A stretch of 57,178 nt of DNA from Neobacillus bataviensis LMG 21833 (GCF_000307875.1 NZ_AJLS01000184.1:1-57178), one strand, 5' to 3'. Positions 1 through 8,384 are shown, counted from the stretch's first letter. Numbers and translations: made by a program. Notes: generated by a model not told the origin, from the letters alone.

Positions 1-22
1 CTTTCTTGACAGAAGACCAACA

Positions 23-94
23 TTGGCGGAAATAATTCAAATGTTGGCGGAATCCCACCCCGATTTGGCGGAATCCCATCCAAACTTAGCGGAA
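23..94. repeat. 21-nt phased repeat array, core TTGGCGGAA (4 copies)
   Basis: The core TTGGCGGAA (last copy TTAGCGGAA) starts at 23, 44, 65 and 86, an exact 21-nt period. About 9-10 nt are conserved per unit and 11-12 nt vary. The same core and the same period recur at 46172-46285. The array lies in the intergenic space before the esterase gene. It is not a CRISPR array because the conserved core is far too short. Function unknown. Confidence 0.85.
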
Positions 95-203
95 TCCAAC
101 GAAATTAAATGAACATTCTCCCGCCACAAGCCTTTTTTCTAGCATGTTCATCCACACTTTGCTTAAACTAATAGAAGCGAATCGAAACAAAAGGAGTTTT
201 TAC

Positions 204-950
204 ATGAAGGTCACCACACCAAAGCCATTTACCTTTGAAGGCGGCAAGCGAGCGGTTCTCTTGCTCCACGGTTTTACCGGGAATTCCGCAGATGTCCGGA
301 TGCTCGGCCGTTTCCTTGAAAAAAAGGGCTACACCTGCCATGCCCCCCACTACAAAGGACATGGGGTACCACCGGAAGAACTTGTCCACACTGGCCCTGA
401 AGACTGGTGGCAGGACGTCATAAATGGATACCATTTTTTAAAAAATAAAGGCCACGAAGAAATCGCTGTAGCCGGACTCTCGCTCGGCGGTGTTTTTTCA
501 TTAAAATTGGGTTACACTGTACCTATAAAAGCAATTGTGCCGATGTGCGCACCAATGCATATAAAAAGTGAAGAAGTGATGTACCAGGGAATTCTTGATT
601 ATGCCCGTGAATTTAAGAAATATGAAGGAAAAACTAACGAGCAAATCGAAATGGAAATGAATCAGTTTAAAAAGACACCAATGAAAACATTAAAAGCACT
701 GCAGGAATTAATTGCTGATGTTCGTGAAAATATCGATATGATTTATGCACCAACATTTGTGGTTCAGGCACGCCACGATAAAATGATTAACACGGAAAGT
801 GCCAACATTATTTATGAAAACATTGAGTCAGTCAAAAAGGAAATCAAATGGTATGAAGAATCTGGGCACGTAATCACGCTCGATAAAGAACGGGATCAGC
901 TTCACGAGGATGTTTATGCCTTTTTAGAAAAGCTGGATTGGCACGAATAA
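204..950 (+). CDS. est: carboxylesterase (Est30/YvaK family)
   Basis: A 248-residue alpha/beta hydrolase, the usual length for the Est30-type monoglyceride/carboxylesterases that hydrolyse short acyl esters in the cytoplasm. The oxyanion-region motif LLLHGFTG is near residues 19-26, the nucleophile elbow GLSLGG places the serine at 93, and Asp192 (ARHDKM) and His222 (SGHVI) complete a triad spaced as in the family. I chose ATG at 204 because AAGGAG sits 8 bases upstream; an in-frame ATG at 144 has no ribosome binding site. It lies just upstream of rnr, the conserved Bacillus order (secG-est-rnr-smpB-ssrA), so it is probably co-transcribed. No signal peptide is visible. Confidence 0.9.
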   Translation: MKVTTPKPFTFEGGKRAVLLLHGFTGNSADVRMLGRFLEKKGYTCHAPHYKGHGVPPEELVHTGPEDWWQDVINGYHFLKNKGHEEIAVAGLSLGGVFSLKLGYTVPIKAIVPMCAPMHIKSEEVMYQGILDYAREFKKYEGKTNEQIEMEMNQFKKTPMKTLKALQELIADVRENIDMIYAPTFVVQARHDKMINTESANIIYENIESVKKEIKWYEESGHVITLDKERDQLHEDVYAFLEKLDWHE

Positions 951-978
951 CACAGAACACCCCTAAGGAGGAATTAGT

Positions 979-3363
979 TTGGAAGAAAACATTCAAAAGC
1001 ACATTGATAGGCTTTTGCAATATATGAGGGAAGAGGCATACAAACCTTTAACGGTTCAGGAGCTGGAAGTAGCCTTTGGCATTCAGGACTCTAGCGACTT
1101 TAAAGAGTTTGTTAAAGCTCTTGTTCAGATGGAAGAAAAGGGTCTTGTGGTTCGCACCCGCAGCGACCGTTACGGTCTGCCGCAAAAAATGAACCTAATT
1201 CGTGGAAAGCTGATTGGTCATGCCAAAGGTTTTGCCTTTGTTGCCCCTGACGAACCTGGGATGGATGACATTTTTATTCCGCCTAACGAAACCAATACGG
1301 CGATGCATGGCGATATTGTTTTGGCCCGTGTTTCATCCGAAACATCCGGCCAGCGCCGGGAAGGTACGATTATCCGCATTATTGAACGCGGTGTGCAGCA
1401 AGTCGTCGGAACGTATGTCGAAAGCAAAAGTTTTGGCTTTGTGATTCCCGATGATAAAAAATTTGCCAGCGACATTTTTATCCCAAAATCGGCTTCTAAA
1501 GGAGCGGTTGAAGGGCATAAGGTAGTCGTTAAGCTTGTCACCTACCCTGAGGGGAGAAAAAGTGCCGAAGGTGAAGTCATCACGATTCTTGGTCATAAAA
1601 ATGACCCGGGTGTGGACATTCTCTCTGTCATACATAAGCATGGATTGCCGATGTCTTTCCCTGATGAAGTATTAAAGCAGGCGAATGATACACCTGAAAC
1701 CATCGATGAAAGTGAATTAGCAAATCGCCGTGATTTACGGAACGAAACGATCGTCACCATTGACGGCGCAGATGCAAAAGACCTTGATGACGCGGTAACC
1801 GTGACAAAGCTGGATAATGGCAACTATAAGCTAGGCGTCCATATTGCTGACGTCAGCTATTATGTAAAAGAAGGCACGCCCATTGACCTTGAGGCAGAGG
1901 AACGGGCAACAAGTGTTTATTTAGTAGACCGAGTGATTCCGATGATTCCACACCGCCTCTCCAACGGGATTTGTTCGTTAAATCCGAAGGTGGATCGGCT
2001 TGTTTTATCCTGTGAAATGGAAATCACATCTGAAGGTGCTGTCGTCTCCCATGAAATTTTTCAAAGTGTGATCAAAACAACCGAGCGGATGACCTATCAT
2101 GATGTGAATCTGATTCTTGTTGAAAAAGAAGAAGAAACACGCAAGCGATACGAACCAATTGTCCCCATGTTTGAATTGATGGAAGAACTCGCCGCAATCT
2201 TACGCAATAAACGGATGAAGCGCGGGGCGATTGACTTTGATTTTAAAGAATCAAAGGTATTAGTGGACGAAGAAGGCAAGCCAACAGATGTGGTTCTTCG
2301 TGAGCGCTCTGTGGCGGAAAAATTAATTGAAGAGTTCATGCTTGCCGCCAATGAGACAGTTGCTGAGCATTTCCACTGGATGGATGTTCCGTTTATTTAC
2401 CGTATTCACGAGGATCCGAAGGAAGATAAGCTGAGGAGATTTTTCGAGTTTATCACCAACTTCGGTTACATTGTGAAAGGAACCGCCAATGATGTACATC
2501 CAAAAGCCTTGCAGGAAATCATTGAAGAGGTTCAAGGGAAACCAGAGGAAATGGTGGTATCGAAGGTGATGCTCCGCTCGATGCAGCAGGCTAAATATGA
2601 TCCGGAGAGCCTTGGACATTTCGGGCTATCAACGGAATTCTATACCCATTTCACCTCGCCGATTCGCCGTTATCCCGATACGATTGTCCACCGCTTAATC
2701 AGGACCTATCTAATCGAGGGCAAGCTTGATGAGACAACACGGGAAAAATGGAACGTGCGCCTACCTGAAATTGCTTCGCATTCTTCAAAAATGGAGCGCC
2801 GTTCAGTAGATGCCGAACGCGAAACCGATGAATTGAAGAAAGCGGAGTACATGGAGGATAAGATTGGCGTCGAGTATGACGGCATTGTCAGCTCTGTGAC
2901 AAACTTTGGAATGTTTGTTGAGCTGCCGAATACAATTGAAGGCCTTGTCCATGTCAGCTATATGACCGATGATTATTATCGTTATGATGAGCGCCATCTG
3001 GCGATGATTGGTGAGCGAACCGGCAATGTGTTCCGAATTGGTGATGAAATCACCGTTCGCGTGGTAAAAGTCAATAAAGACGAGCGCTCGATTGATTTTG
3101 AAATTGTCGGCATGAAGGGAACACCCCGCCGGGAACGTTCTGAGACACCGAAGGTTTTTAAAACAGGCAGCGATACACATAAGCCGCGCCGCAATAAGCA
3201 GCAAGGTGACAGTGGTCAGGGTCGAAATAAAAACCGTAAATCCAGCCAAGAAGGAAATCAAAATTCCGAAGCTGGCGGTGGCCAGGGCAACAAAAAGAAA
3301 AAGAAACGCAAATTTTACGATAATGTGCCTAAATCGAAAAGCACAAAACGGAAAAATAAATAA
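979..3363 (+). CDS. rnr: ribonuclease R
   Basis: A 794-residue 3'-5' exoribonuclease of the RNase II/RNB family that degrades structured RNA and, with SmpB/tmRNA, non-stop mRNA. An N-terminal winged-helix region (about 1-75) is followed by cold-shock OB folds (about 80-220). The RNB catalytic core begins with the metal-binding motif DGADAKDLDD at residues 262-271. An S1 domain (about 635-715) follows, and then a long Lys/Arg/Gly-rich tail typical of Gram-positive RNase R. The start is TTG at 979 with a strong AAGGAGG ten bases upstream. Its place directly before smpB and ssrA fits its role in trans-translation. The next gene is separated by a hairpin terminator. Confidence 0.97.
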   Translation: MEENIQKHIDRLLQYMREEAYKPLTVQELEVAFGIQDSSDFKEFVKALVQMEEKGLVVRTRSDRYGLPQKMNLIRGKLIGHAKGFAFVAPDEPGMDDIFIPPNETNTAMHGDIVLARVSSETSGQRREGTIIRIIERGVQQVVGTYVESKSFGFVIPDDKKFASDIFIPKSASKGAVEGHKVVVKLVTYPEGRKSAEGEVITILGHKNDPGVDILSVIHKHGLPMSFPDEVLKQANDTPETIDESELANRRDLRNETIVTIDGADAKDLDDAVTVTKLDNGNYKLGVHIADVSYYVKEGTPIDLEAEERATSVYLVDRVIPMIPHRLSNGICSLNPKVDRLVLSCEMEITSEGAVVSHEIFQSVIKTTERMTYHDVNLILVEKEEETRKRYEPIVPMFELMEELAAILRNKRMKRGAIDFDFKESKVLVDEEGKPTDVVLRERSVAEKLIEEFMLAANETVAEHFHWMDVPFIYRIHEDPKEDKLRRFFEFITNFGYIVKGTANDVHPKALQEIIEEVQGKPEEMVVSKVMLRSMQQAKYDPESLGHFGLSTEFYTHFTSPIRRYPDTIVHRLIRTYLIEGKLDETTREKWNVRLPEIASHSSKMERRSVDAERETDELKKAEYMEDKIGVEYDGIVSSVTNFGMFVELPNTIEGLVHVSYMTDDYYRYDERHLAMIGERTGNVFRIGDEITVRVVKVNKDERSIDFEIVGMKGTPRRERSETPKVFKTGSDTHKPRRNKQQGDSGQGRNKNRKSSQEGNQNSEAGGGQGNKKKKKRKFYDNVPKSKSTKRKNK

Positions 3364-3370
3364 TTGTGTA

Positions 3371-3400
3371 GAGGGAGCCTTTTATTGAAGGCTCTCTTTC
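3371..3400 (+). terminator. Rho-independent terminator after rnr
   Basis: GAGGGAGCC and GGCTCTCTTTC form a stem around a TTTTATTGAA loop and run into a T-rich stretch. It may be leaky, since smpB starts only about 60 nt downstream. Confidence 0.7.
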
Positions 3401-3457
3401 AATTGTAGCGGCACGTTTTTTTTGCTAAAATAAAAACTATAGATTGAGGTGAAAAAT

Positions 3458-3925
3458 ATGCCAAAAGGTGTAGGGAAAGTAGTCGCACAAAACAAAAAGG
3501 CTTACCATGATTATTTTATCGAGGAAACATATGAAGCAGGTATCGTTCTACAAGGGACAGAAATCAAGTCGATTCGCGCGGGTAAAGTGAATCTTAAGGA
3601 TGCCTATGCGCGGATTCAGAATGGCGAGGCGATTCTGTTTGGGATGCATGTTAGCCCTTATGAGCAAGGCAACATTTTTAATCATGACCCATTACGAACA
3701 CGTAAGCTTTTGCTCCATAAACGGGAGATCAGTAAGCTGCTGGGAGAAACAAAAGAGGCTGGATATGCCCTTGTTCCATTAAAGCTTTATTTAAAAAATG
3801 GCTTTTGCAAGGTTTTAATTGGTCTGGCAAAGGGTAAAAAGAATTATGATAAGCGTGAATCCTTGAAGCAAAAAGAAGCAAAGCGCGAAATCGAACGAGC
3901 CTTCCGCGATCGTCAGAAAATGTAA
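3458..3925 (+). CDS. smpB: SsrA-binding protein SmpB
   Basis: A 155-residue basic RNA-binding protein that binds the tRNA-like domain of tmRNA and takes the place of the missing anticodon arm on the ribosome. Family signatures are visible: the N-terminal NKKAYHDYFIEETYEAGIVL region, GTEIKSIRAGKVNLKDAY, and the basic C-terminal tail with the KKNYDKRESLKQKEAKREI region that enters the mRNA channel. I chose ATG at 3458 because the ATTGAGGTG site is spaced correctly for it; the GTG at 3449 overlaps that site. The tmRNA gene follows about 170 nt downstream. In this genome SmpB can only bind tmRNA properly once the T-loop intron has been removed. Confidence 0.97.
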   Translation: MPKGVGKVVAQNKKAYHDYFIEETYEAGIVLQGTEIKSIRAGKVNLKDAYARIQNGEAILFGMHVSPYEQGNIFNHDPLRTRKLLLHKREISKLLGETKEAGYALVPLKLYLKNGFCKVLIGLAKGKKNYDKRESLKQKEAKREIERAFRDRQKM

Positions 3926-3961
3926 GGTACAGTCAAAAATGCATTTTACAAATAATTACAA

Positions 3962-3989
3962 TTGAAAAATCCGCTCAATGTGTTATAAT
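3962..3989 (+). promoter_or_regulatory. SigA-type promoter for ssrA
   Basis: TTGAAA (3962-3967), a 16-nt spacer, then TATAAT (3984-3989). It lies about 100 nt upstream of the mature tmRNA 5' end, implying a leader removed by RNase P. A second TATAAT at 4089-4094 abuts the mature 5' end and cannot serve as the tmRNA promoter. Confidence 0.7.
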
Positions 3990-4094
3990 AAGTTTGTCGC
4001 TAAGTTAGCGGCACAAACTTTTGCTCAAGACATTGTTGAGCTTCCTAACGTCTGTTGCTAGAATCTTTAACTAGATTTAAGCACATTTTATAAT

Positions 4095-4730
4095 GGGGAC
4101 GCTACGGATTCGACAGGGGTAGTTTGAGCTTAGGTTGCGAGTCGAGGGGATCGGCCTCGTTAAAACGTCAAAGCCATAACTGGCAAAACTAACAACAACC
4201 TAGCTTTCGCAGCTTAATAACTGCATAGCTGTTCGCCCCTCCATTGCCTATGTGGTAGGGTAGCGGACTCACTCTTAGTAGGCTACGCCGGATTCCACCG
4301 CCTGAGGATGAAGGAAGAGAACAATCAGGCTAGCTGACCGGACGCCGGTCGATAGGCAGAAGGCTCAGCGAAAAACCAATATATCGACTACACTCGTAGA
4401 TGCTTAAGTGGCGATATCTTTGGACGCGGGTTCGATTAAGTATTAGTCGCCTTATGTGGTAACACATAAGTGAAAATCTGGCTTTATCGGTGAAACCTAA
4501 GTCACTTTATAGTGATAAGGCAATGCCGAGCGGTATGTGGAGTAATCCAACAGCCGTGTATCGACTTATAGGCTGCCATCCTAAAATGGTAGTACTAGGA
4601 TGCGAAATTCCACCATTTGGTGAAAATTATGTTTCGCATAAGACGCCAGGGGGCCTGTTCTAGGGCAGGTTCAAGATATAGTCAGTGCCATGACGAAAGC
4701 ATGGAAACGCACGTCCCGCCGTCTCCACCA
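4095..4730 (+). ncRNA. ssrA: tmRNA (ssrA), interrupted by a group I intron
   Basis: Transfer-messenger RNA, which rescues stalled ribosomes and adds a degradation tag. The 5' end GGGGACG pairs over 7 bp with CGTCTCC before the encoded ACCA 3' end, forming the alanine-type acceptor stem. The tag reading frame starts at the predicted resume codon GGC at 4182 and reads GKTNNNLAFAA before TAATAA at 4215-4220; the preceding alanine comes from the charged tmRNA. The 3' part matches other Bacillus tmRNAs until GGGTTCGAT at 4436. There the T-loop is broken by non-tmRNA sequence and resumes with TCCCGCCGTCTCCACCA at 4714. Mature exons are therefore 4095-4436 and 4714-4730, giving a 359-nt RNA. Exon sequence is otherwise normal, so the gene is probably functional after splicing. 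Confidence 0.95.
4437..4713 (+). other. group I self-splicing intron in the tmRNA T-loop
   Basis: The 277-nt insert has group I hallmarks. The 5' exon ends in U (4436) and the intron ends in G (4713). P1 can form between exon CGAU (4433-4436) and the guide GUCG (4446-4449), with the diagnostic U-G wobble at the splice site, and extends inward through UAA/UUA. P2 is a perfect 8-bp hairpin with a GUAA tetraloop (4451-4470). AATGCCGAGC lies in the P4/P6 region and AAGATATAGTC (about 4673-4683) is the P7 3' strand. A terminal CCATG/CATGG hairpin resembles P9. No endonuclease ORF is present. Joining the exons restores GCGGG-TTCGATT-CCCGC exactly. Group I introns in tmRNA genes have been described before in a few bacteria, as I recall. 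Confidence 0.93.
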
Positions 4731-4751
4731 TACATAGGTGGATAATAACAA

Positions 4752-4778
4752 GATCAGCAGAAAATGCTGGTCTTTTTT
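4752..4778 (+). terminator. terminator after ssrA
   Basis: GATCAGCA, loop GAAAA, TGCTGGTC, then a run of six T. It ends the tmRNA transcript. Confidence 0.85.
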
Positions 4779-4934
4779 ATATGCAAAAAAAGGTATCTTC
4801 AAAATAAATCCTTTCCTTTGGAATAGTTTTGAGTCATATAAAAAGTAATTTCTTCTGGTTTAACCACAGTGAATTCTTCTAATAATAACAACTAGGGATT
4901 TGTTAATGGAATTTTCCTTAGGAGAGAGATACGT

Positions 4935-5642
4935 ATGGAGATAATCTACCGAACCTTCATTGTTTTTATAGCGGGGTATTTGTTTTTACGAGTGACAGGA
5001 AAAAAAGCAGTCTCCCAAATGCACACGTTTGATTTATTGTACATCTTTGTCCTCACTAATATTATCAGTACTCCTGTAGAGGTTAATCATATAGGAAAAG
5101 CTTTAGCCTATGCGGTGATTATGGTCATTTTATATAAAATTTTTATCCGTTTATCATTACATAATAAATTAAGATGGATCTTATATGAAAGTCCTACCGT
5201 ATTAATTCGTAACGGTGATATTGATCGAAAAGGACTGAAAAAGGTACGAATGCCCGTATATGAATTATTGTCGCATTTACGTGTAAAAGGGTATACGGAT
5301 TCACAGAACATTGCGATTGCGGTAATGGAGGAATCCGGAGAAATCAGTGTAATCCCCAAGGCAGAATACCGGCCAGTTCAACCGAATGATTTAAACATAC
5401 ATGTAAAAAAGGAATATCTGCCTATCCCGCTGATTATGGACAGTCAAATTGTGTATCATAATTTAAAATATCTGCAATTAGACCAAAACTGGCTAATGAA
5501 TGAAGTTAATAAAATGGGAGAAAAAGTAGATAATATAATGTTGGCTACTTATTTAGAAAACGGAACGTTATTTATTGATAATCATGAAGTAAAAGATCAT
5601 AAAGGTGATCCTTATTACTATAATCCAGGAAAAGATAATTAA
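4935..5642 (+). CDS. DUF421 / YetF-type membrane protein
   Basis: A 235-residue protein with two or three N-terminal hydrophobic segments (about residues 5-75) followed by a soluble domain. The pattern matches the DUF421 (YetF/YrbG/YdfR) family: the early RVTGKKAVSQMHTFDLL motif, then the ILYESPTVLIRNGDIDRKGLKK segment and SHLRVKGYTD, and the extended C-terminal YetF domain. Bacillaceae carry many paralogues and some are linked to sporulation, but the biochemical role is not established. ATG at 4935 has AGGAGAG 10 bases upstream. It stands alone between the tmRNA terminator and its own terminator. Confidence 0.85.
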   Translation: MEIIYRTFIVFIAGYLFLRVTGKKAVSQMHTFDLLYIFVLTNIISTPVEVNHIGKALAYAVIMVILYKIFIRLSLHNKLRWILYESPTVLIRNGDIDRKGLKKVRMPVYELLSHLRVKGYTDSQNIAIAVMEESGEISVIPKAEYRPVQPNDLNIHVKKEYLPIPLIMDSQIVYHNLKYLQLDQNWLMNEVNKMGEKVDNIMLATYLENGTLFIDNHEVKDHKGDPYYYNPGKDN

Positions 5643-5646
5643 CATG

Positions 5647-5676
5647 ACTGCCTATTTTTTTGGGGCAGTTTTTTTA
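5647..5676 (+). terminator. terminator after the DUF421 gene
   Basis: ACTGCC and GGCAGT pair around an 11-nt T-rich loop and are followed by a T tract. Confidence 0.8.
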
Positions 5677-5746
5677 TGTGAACTTAAACATAATGGATGA
5701 AGCAGGCAAATATGATTAGTAATAAAGCTACGGAAGGGGTGGGTTT

Positions 5747-6085
5747 ATGACTAGAGCAGGAAAAGATGATTTTGTTAACGGGTTTGTGCCGCACCATAAT
5801 CATGGGTCGGTTGATTATACATCGGTGGATCACGGGCACGTTCATCAATGTTTAGATGTAACTTTTCCGCCGACACAGACTCAGGATGGGAGCCATATCC
5901 ATTATACGGAAGGCTATGTAATGTTCGAAAACGGACATACCCATCATTATCAGGCCTATTCCGGACCAGCTATTCCAGTAGGAAATGGCATGCATGTTCA
6001 TTATTATGATTTTTTCACCAGTGAAGATGATGGACACCGGCATCATGTGAAAGGGGTAGATAAACCGGCCCCAGGTAATATATAA
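5747..6085 (+). CDS. YmaF family His-rich protein
   Basis: A 112-residue soluble protein packed with histidines in regular clusters: HHNHGSVD, DHGHVHQC, GSHIHYTEG, NGHTHHYQ, GMHVHYYD, DGHRHHV. The roughly 20-residue spacing of the G/D-x-H-x-H blocks is typical of the YmaF family and suggests a repeated beta structure, possibly metal binding. No signal peptide or membrane segment. Translation starts at ATG 5747 behind GGGGTGGG. It is monocistronic, followed by a terminator at 6130. Function is unknown; metal binding is inferred from composition only. Confidence 0.8.
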   Translation: MTRAGKDDFVNGFVPHHNHGSVDYTSVDHGHVHQCLDVTFPPTQTQDGSHIHYTEGYVMFENGHTHHYQAYSGPAIPVGNGMHVHYYDFFTSEDDGHRHHVKGVDKPAPGNI

Positions 6086-6129
6086 ATAGTAAAAATACCA
6101 AACCAAATGCAAAAGTTGTAGGCATAAGT

Positions 6130-6156
6130 CCAGTAAATTAATACTGGCTTTTTTTA
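6130..6156 (+). terminator. terminator after ymaF-like gene
   Basis: CCAGT and ACTGG flank AAATTAAT, followed by CTTTTTTTAT. Confidence 0.7.
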
Positions 6157-6207
6157 TTTCCTCGTTGAAGTTTTAAATCCTCTAATCAACATCAATAATA
6201 CCAAAAC

Positions 6208-6258
6208 AAACAACCCAAGCCCCAGCTTTCATGTATGGGGTTAGGTTGTTTATTTTTT
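6208..6258. terminator. large hairpin upstream of the IS element
   Basis: AACAACCCAAGCCCCA pairs imperfectly with TGGGGTTAGGTTGTT (6236-6250), followed by a T run on the plus strand. It may be a second terminator or be related to the left end of the following IS200/IS605 element; the IS boundary cannot be fixed from one copy. Confidence 0.55.
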
Positions 6259-6318
6259 TTAGAACAAATGTTCCCTAAAATATTGTAATTAGTATTAAAT
6301 TTTTGATATAATAGATAT

Positions 6319-6718
6319 ATGAAATGTCAAATTCAGTACAAAAGTAAAAATAATGTAGTATATTCCTGCAAATATCATGTGGTTTTGTGCCCTAAATAAG
6401 AAGAAGTGTCTTAATAAATGGAGGAGATGAAGGGCTTAATTCTATTGTTTTTGAAGTTGCAGAAGAAACTTATTCTGAAGTGATTGAAATGGAAATCATG
6501 CCTAATCACGTTCATCTCCTTGTTGAACGAGACCCCCAGTTTTGGAATTAATAAACTCATTAGGATGATGAAAGGATCTCGTTATTTACGTAGTGAGTTC
6601 CCGTGGTTAAAAAGTAGAATCCCATCCCTTAAGGACGAATAGCTATTTTGTTTCCACTGTAGGTGGCACAACATTTGAAGTAGTGAAACTGTACATAGAA
6701 AACCAAAAAGGAGTGTAA
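6319..6718 (+). pseudogene. tnpA: IS200-type Y1 transposase TnpA, frameshifted
   Basis: Reading across three frame breaks reconstructs a Y1 HUH single-strand transposase. It begins MKCQIQYKSKNNVVYSCKYH and the metal-binding motif MPNHVHLLVE is intact. The part carrying the predicted catalytic tyrosine (VKLYIENQKGV) is also present near the end. The breaks are a missing base near 6398 (CCTAAATAAG), an extra T near 6543 (CCAGTTTTGG), and another shift near 6630 (CCCTTAAGGACG). The family is normally about 130-155 residues. As it stands no functional TnpA can be made, so the element can move only if a relative supplies the transposase in trans. The remnant ends 5 bases before the tnpB start, the usual tnpA-tnpB arrangement of IS605-group elements. 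Confidence 0.85.
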
Positions 6719-6722
6719 TACC

Positions 6723-8138
6723 ATGGCAACATCAAAAGACAGAACGCCCTCTTTTGTGGCAACGATTCGATTGAAGACGAATTTGAAAGAAGAGAAACAG
6801 CTTTTGGTGTTGTCTGATTGTGCAAGGCAACTATACAATGCCTGTCTTGGTGAAAGTTTGAAAAGACTTAAGAAGGTTCAAGGGACGGATTTATACAAGG
6901 AAACGATTCAACTTTCAAAAGTAACTGAAGCAGATGTAGAGAAACGCAGAGCTAATTTTAAGTATCTAAATGATTTGTTTGGATTTACGGATGCTTCCAT
7001 CCAATCATTTGGGATAAAGACGAAAAATGATTCTCAATTTATTGCAGAACATTTGGGAACCCATGTATGTCAAAAAATCTCTACTCGTGCATTTAAAGCC
7101 ACTCAGAAATATGCATTTAAATGTGCCAAGAAAGTGAGGTTCAAACGTAAGGGTGAATTTGTATCCATAGAAGGGAAAAATAATAAAACATTTCTTATGT
7201 ATTCAAATGGATATGTTTTCGTTGGGAAAAACCTTACATTGAAATGCTTAATAGATCCGAAAGATCAATGGATGCAGTATGCCTTAAAACAGAAAATTAA
7301 ATATTGCAGAATGATAAAAAAAGAGGTAAAAGGAAAAAAACGCTTTTATGTCCAATTAATTTTGGAAGGAAATCCATATCAAAAATATGAATTAGGAAAA
7401 GAGAATATAGGATTGGATATTGGCCCTTCTACGATTGCAATTGTTGGGGAATCGCAATCGAAATTAAAAGAGTTTTGTGAAGAAGTGGTATTGATAGATA
7501 AAGAGAAAAGAAGAATAAACCGCAAAATGGACAGGCAACGGAGAGTCAATAACCCTGGTAACTATTACGCCAATGGAACGGTGAAAAAAGGGAGTAAGAA
7601 ATGGGTTCACTCCAATAGATATCTACATACTCGATCAAAACACCGAGAATTGGAGCGAAAGATCAAAGAAGTGAGAAAGCAGCTGCATGGACGAGACACG
7701 AACCAAATATTACAACTCGCTTCTTCCATAAAAACTGAAAAACTGTCTTACAAAGCATTTCAAAAAATGTTTGGGAAAAGTGTGGGCAGAAAAGCACCAA
7801 GTATGTTTTTGAACATGTTAAAACGAAAAGTGAAGGCTCGCGGTGGGTCATTCCGAGAATTTCCTACCTCCTCCACGAAGTTATCTCAAACCTGTCACTG
7901 TGGAATGATTAAGAAGAAGCAACTCAAAGAGAGATGGCATAAATGTGAGTGTGGGTTAGTTGCCCAACGTGATTTATACAGTGCTTATTTGGCTCGATAT
8001 GTAACCAATTCTAATCATGTAGACATCAAAAAGGCTAAAATGGATTGGATTCAATTTTCCAATGTTTTGGATGAGTGTGTTTCAAAATTGGAAAGTATGA
8101 AAGCGGAAAGGAAGTTCATTTCAACATTTGGCATTTAA
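6723..8138 (+). CDS. tnpB: TnpB RNA-guided nuclease (IS605 OrfB family)
   Basis: A 471-residue TnpB, the ancestor-type relative of Cas12 that cuts DNA at sites matching the guide in its own omega-RNA. RuvC residues appear intact: Asp232 (GLDIGPS), Glu339 (IKTEKLSYK) and Asp417 (QRDLYSAY). The zinc ribbon between RuvC II and III has Cys391, Cys393, Cys408 and Cys410; both knuckles are CxC rather than the more common CxxC. The N-terminal half is basic and alpha-helical, as expected for the wedge/REC region. ATG at 6723 follows AAAGGAG. TnpB is full length while its partner tnpA is broken, so it is a stranded or possibly retained nuclease. It could still promote retention of the element by cutting empty sites. 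Confidence 0.9.
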   Translation: MATSKDRTPSFVATIRLKTNLKEEKQLLVLSDCARQLYNACLGESLKRLKKVQGTDLYKETIQLSKVTEADVEKRRANFKYLNDLFGFTDASIQSFGIKTKNDSQFIAEHLGTHVCQKISTRAFKATQKYAFKCAKKVRFKRKGEFVSIEGKNNKTFLMYSNGYVFVGKNLTLKCLIDPKDQWMQYALKQKIKYCRMIKKEVKGKKRFYVQLILEGNPYQKYELGKENIGLDIGPSTIAIVGESQSKLKEFCEEVVLIDKEKRRINRKMDRQRRVNNPGNYYANGTVKKGSKKWVHSNRYLHTRSKHRELERKIKEVRKQLHGRDTNQILQLASSIKTEKLSYKAFQKMFGKSVGRKAPSMFLNMLKRKVKARGGSFREFPTSSTKLSQTCHCGMIKKKQLKERWHKCECGLVAQRDLYSAYLARYVTNSNHVDIKKAKMDWIQFSNVLDECVSKLESMKAERKFISTFGI

Positions 8139-8384
8139 ACCCTTTGAGATGGCAGGTTAAATCTCTCGGTGCAGACGTACCCCGAAACAGTCAATAAGTT
8201 GTGAGTGGTAAGGGAATCCGAGCCCATGTAAATAGTCCTATTTCGATTATTTGCATTAGAACGATTTCGGCTGTCGAAACCTTTTAGACCAAAGTGAAAT
8301 TCATTTTCTAGATTCATTCTGGAGTTTGGAAGAGCCTAGGTTATTTAAAGGTGGAACCCCCTCCATTTATGGATGGAGAGAGCG
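8139..8384 (+). ncRNA. predicted omega-RNA region and IS right end
   Basis: In IS605-group elements the 3' end of tnpB and the following ~150-250 nt encode the guide RNA. This stretch ends in the hairpin CTCCAT-TTATGG-ATGGAG (8361-8378), typical of right ends, followed by AGAGCGTCAG. The guide would be the bases just beyond that. Exact RNA ends and element boundary are inferred, not seen. Confidence 0.55.

Noticed and set aside
23..94. CRISPR-like array at the window start
   Set aside because: The conserved core is only 9-10 nt and the spacers 11-12 nt; no cas genes are present. It is a short phased repeat, not a CRISPR.
1333..1641. Long minus-strand frames inside rnr, fadN and tadA
   Set aside because: They are antisense shadows of strongly coding plus-strand genes and lack RBS and family motifs.
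4089..4094. TATAAT just before the tmRNA 5' end
   Set aside because: It abuts the mature 5' end, so transcription from it would start inside the RNA. The TTGAAA/TATAAT pair at 3962-3989 fits better.
4437..4713. Reading the tmRNA as a degraded pseudogene
   Set aside because: The insert folds as a group I intron and its removal restores an exact acceptor and T arm, so interruption by a splicing element is the better explanation.
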